64,000 bases of DNA from Nipponacmea schrenckii. Its lineage: Eukaryota > Mollusca > Gastropoda > Lottiidae. The translations under genes and the position numbers were made by a program. The stretch spans positions 12,228,208-12,292,207 of the forward strand of contig CM060203.1 of assembly GCA_030562195.1 (NCBI GenBank). Direction: 5' to 3'. Under the pieces are notes generated by a model. The model worked only from the letters and a program-made list of their open reading frames with translations, did no database searches and was not told the origin of the DNA. Within the stretch, counting starts at the first letter, position 1. Each line of letters begins with the position of its first letter. Positions 63,001 to 64,000 of the stretch are shown piece after piece.

Positions 63001-64000
63001 TGTTCTATAGGAGAAATCACTTGAGCAATCCTAATGTCTCTAATCATCCATAATTGATATTCAAGGACAATGTTACTTACTTTTACATTTCATGTATTTT
63101 CCTTTCATCTTTATTCCACACTGTAAAACACAAGCGTTTAAATGATCATTCAACACCATGTTATGTTTATTAGATAAGAGATTTAGTAGATATTTTAAGG
63201 GAAAATACACACCGGTACATATTTGTATCCAATTAAGAAATAGAGTAAAGGTAAGAACAAAGTCAACTTTGTTAGTAAATTTAATTTGTTTTTTAATTTG
63301 CTCCTTTTAATAAAGAGGCAACGTTAAAATACACTTACACAAGCACAAGATTTGTGTTTAAATGGTTTGTTTTCTGTTATAAAGATATGTAATCTGTTTA
63401 ACCCATTACTAGCCGAGTTTGACTTTCTCATCGGTGTACTGAAATTACAATCATTGATATAGACTTTAATTCATTTTCAATTATATTAATTAACTTTTGA
63501 ATGGAAGGTAATTTGTTTTGCACTATTAAACTAATATAAAAGGTCCTAAAAGGAGTAACAGTGAATTTATAGTAGAACTTACTCTGGAGTTCCACGGTTG
63601 TTTCTGTTACGATTTCTATCACTAGCTCCCCAGAAGGAATCTTCAGATTCAGGATCACTGTCTAGAAATAGAAAAAAATAATAAATACTTCATAATCCAG
63701 TGCAAAGAGAATGGTATAATAGCATCATGTAACATTTCATGGGAGTCAAACTTTGAAACAATTTGATGGCATGTTATACCACAACCTACAGTCCAAGTAT
63801 AAAACCCTTTTAACTAATACATTCTTTTAAATTAATTCTACTTTAATTTTAATAAATAAATAAATTTACCGATATCTCTGTCATGTTTAACATGAGCAAC
63901 ATGAGTATTCAATGCCGACTCACTAAAACTTTTATTAAGTTTTGGCACTTGTATGTTAGTTTCTGCATATTCAGGTGTACCATGTTCATTAATAGCTATA
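60005..64000 (-). CDS. RACGAP1: RACGAP1 (MgcRacGAP/CYK-4), C-terminal 426 residues
   Basis: Thirteen exons on the minus strand join in phase: 63870-64000 (open at the window edge), 63583-63661, 63339-63438, 63081-63120, 62784-62926, 62467-62531, 62262-62325, 61992-62103, 61579-61684, 61277-61406, 60938-61055, 60673-60766 and 60005-60104. The order is: a Ser-rich region; an atypical C1 zinc finger (LHIF...CACC...CKNCKSSCHIGC...CFP); a linker ending EPPMLPPLI; and a RhoGAP domain with the arginine finger in GIYRVPG, the KEPLVTY motif, PQPNRDTMAFIMIHLLR and NLARVFGPTIVG. A Pro-rich tail contains LTPGSYEEYQ and PLRMPPLRSSMRK. RACGAP1 pairs with the kinesin MKLP1 in centralspindlin at the midzone and drives cytokinesis through Rho-family GTPases and ECT2. 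The coiled-coil N-terminus that binds the kinesin lies beyond the window. One intron holds a 24-bp minisatellite. Confidence 0.96.
61695..61925. repeat. 23-24-bp minisatellite in a RACGAP1 intron
   Basis: The unit ACATAGATTAAACTCTACAA + TTTT recurs about ten times with AAACTC/AAGCTC variants, between RACGAP1 exons 61579-61684 and 61992-62103. Confidence 0.9.

Overview
The window is animal nuclear DNA: AT-rich, with small exons bounded by GT/AG, long introns, many minisatellites and many decayed transposons. Nothing bacterial (operons, ribosome binding sites, CRISPR) is present. The protein families and repeat landscape fit an invertebrate bilaterian. A mollusc-like lophotrochozoan is my best guess, but that is inference and not proven by any single feature.

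Four genes can be supported by exon-by-exon translation with matching splice phases. (1) Minus strand, about 4.2-16.5 kb: a complete 322-residue ankyrin-repeat protein of the ANKRD33/ANKRD33B type, in four coding exons and probably with an upstream non-coding exon near 17.5 kb. Its introns carry a 56-bp array (6.7-7.9 kb) and a 4.4-kb array of a 45-bp unit (9.85-14.27 kb). (2) Minus strand, 48.86-49.79 kb: a two-exon, 98-residue secreted precursor with dibasic and amidation sites, a candidate neuropeptide gene. (3) Plus strand, 54.1-56.2 kb: a complete six-exon, 221-residue secreted Reeler-domain protein with a hydrophobic tail. (4) Minus strand, 60.0 kb to the right edge: the C-terminal 426 residues of RACGAP1 (C1 plus RhoGAP domains); its 5' end lies beyond the window.

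The 31 kb between about 17.6 and 48.8 kb holds no gene I can recognise. It contains a purine-strand minisatellite (18.8-19.9 kb), an ACCAATGG-rich degenerate array (21.9-22.3 kb), a possible Gypsy-type reverse transcriptase scrap (27.9 kb), a GIY-YIG/Penelope-like fragment (28.3-28.8 kb), a perfect-TSD hAT-like element (32.8-33.3 kb), a PIF/Harbinger relic apparently nested in an older MITE (34.3-35.3 kb), a 36-bp array (37.9-38.6 kb), a long-TIR MITE (41.4-41.7 kb) and a 41-bp array (46.6-47.2 kb). More arrays lie at 51.6-53.3, 57.0-57.6 and 61.7-61.9 kb, and near-perfect foldbacks at 31.8 and 52.3 kb.

The four genes show no functional linkage: a putative nuclear or photoreceptor-type ankyrin protein, a secreted peptide precursor, a secreted Reeler protein and a cytokinesis GAP. 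The most interesting items are the peptide precursor, the nested and foldback transposons, and a zone of the 45-bp array (about 11.93-13.87 kb) whose dense single-base gaps look like uncorrected long-read sequence.
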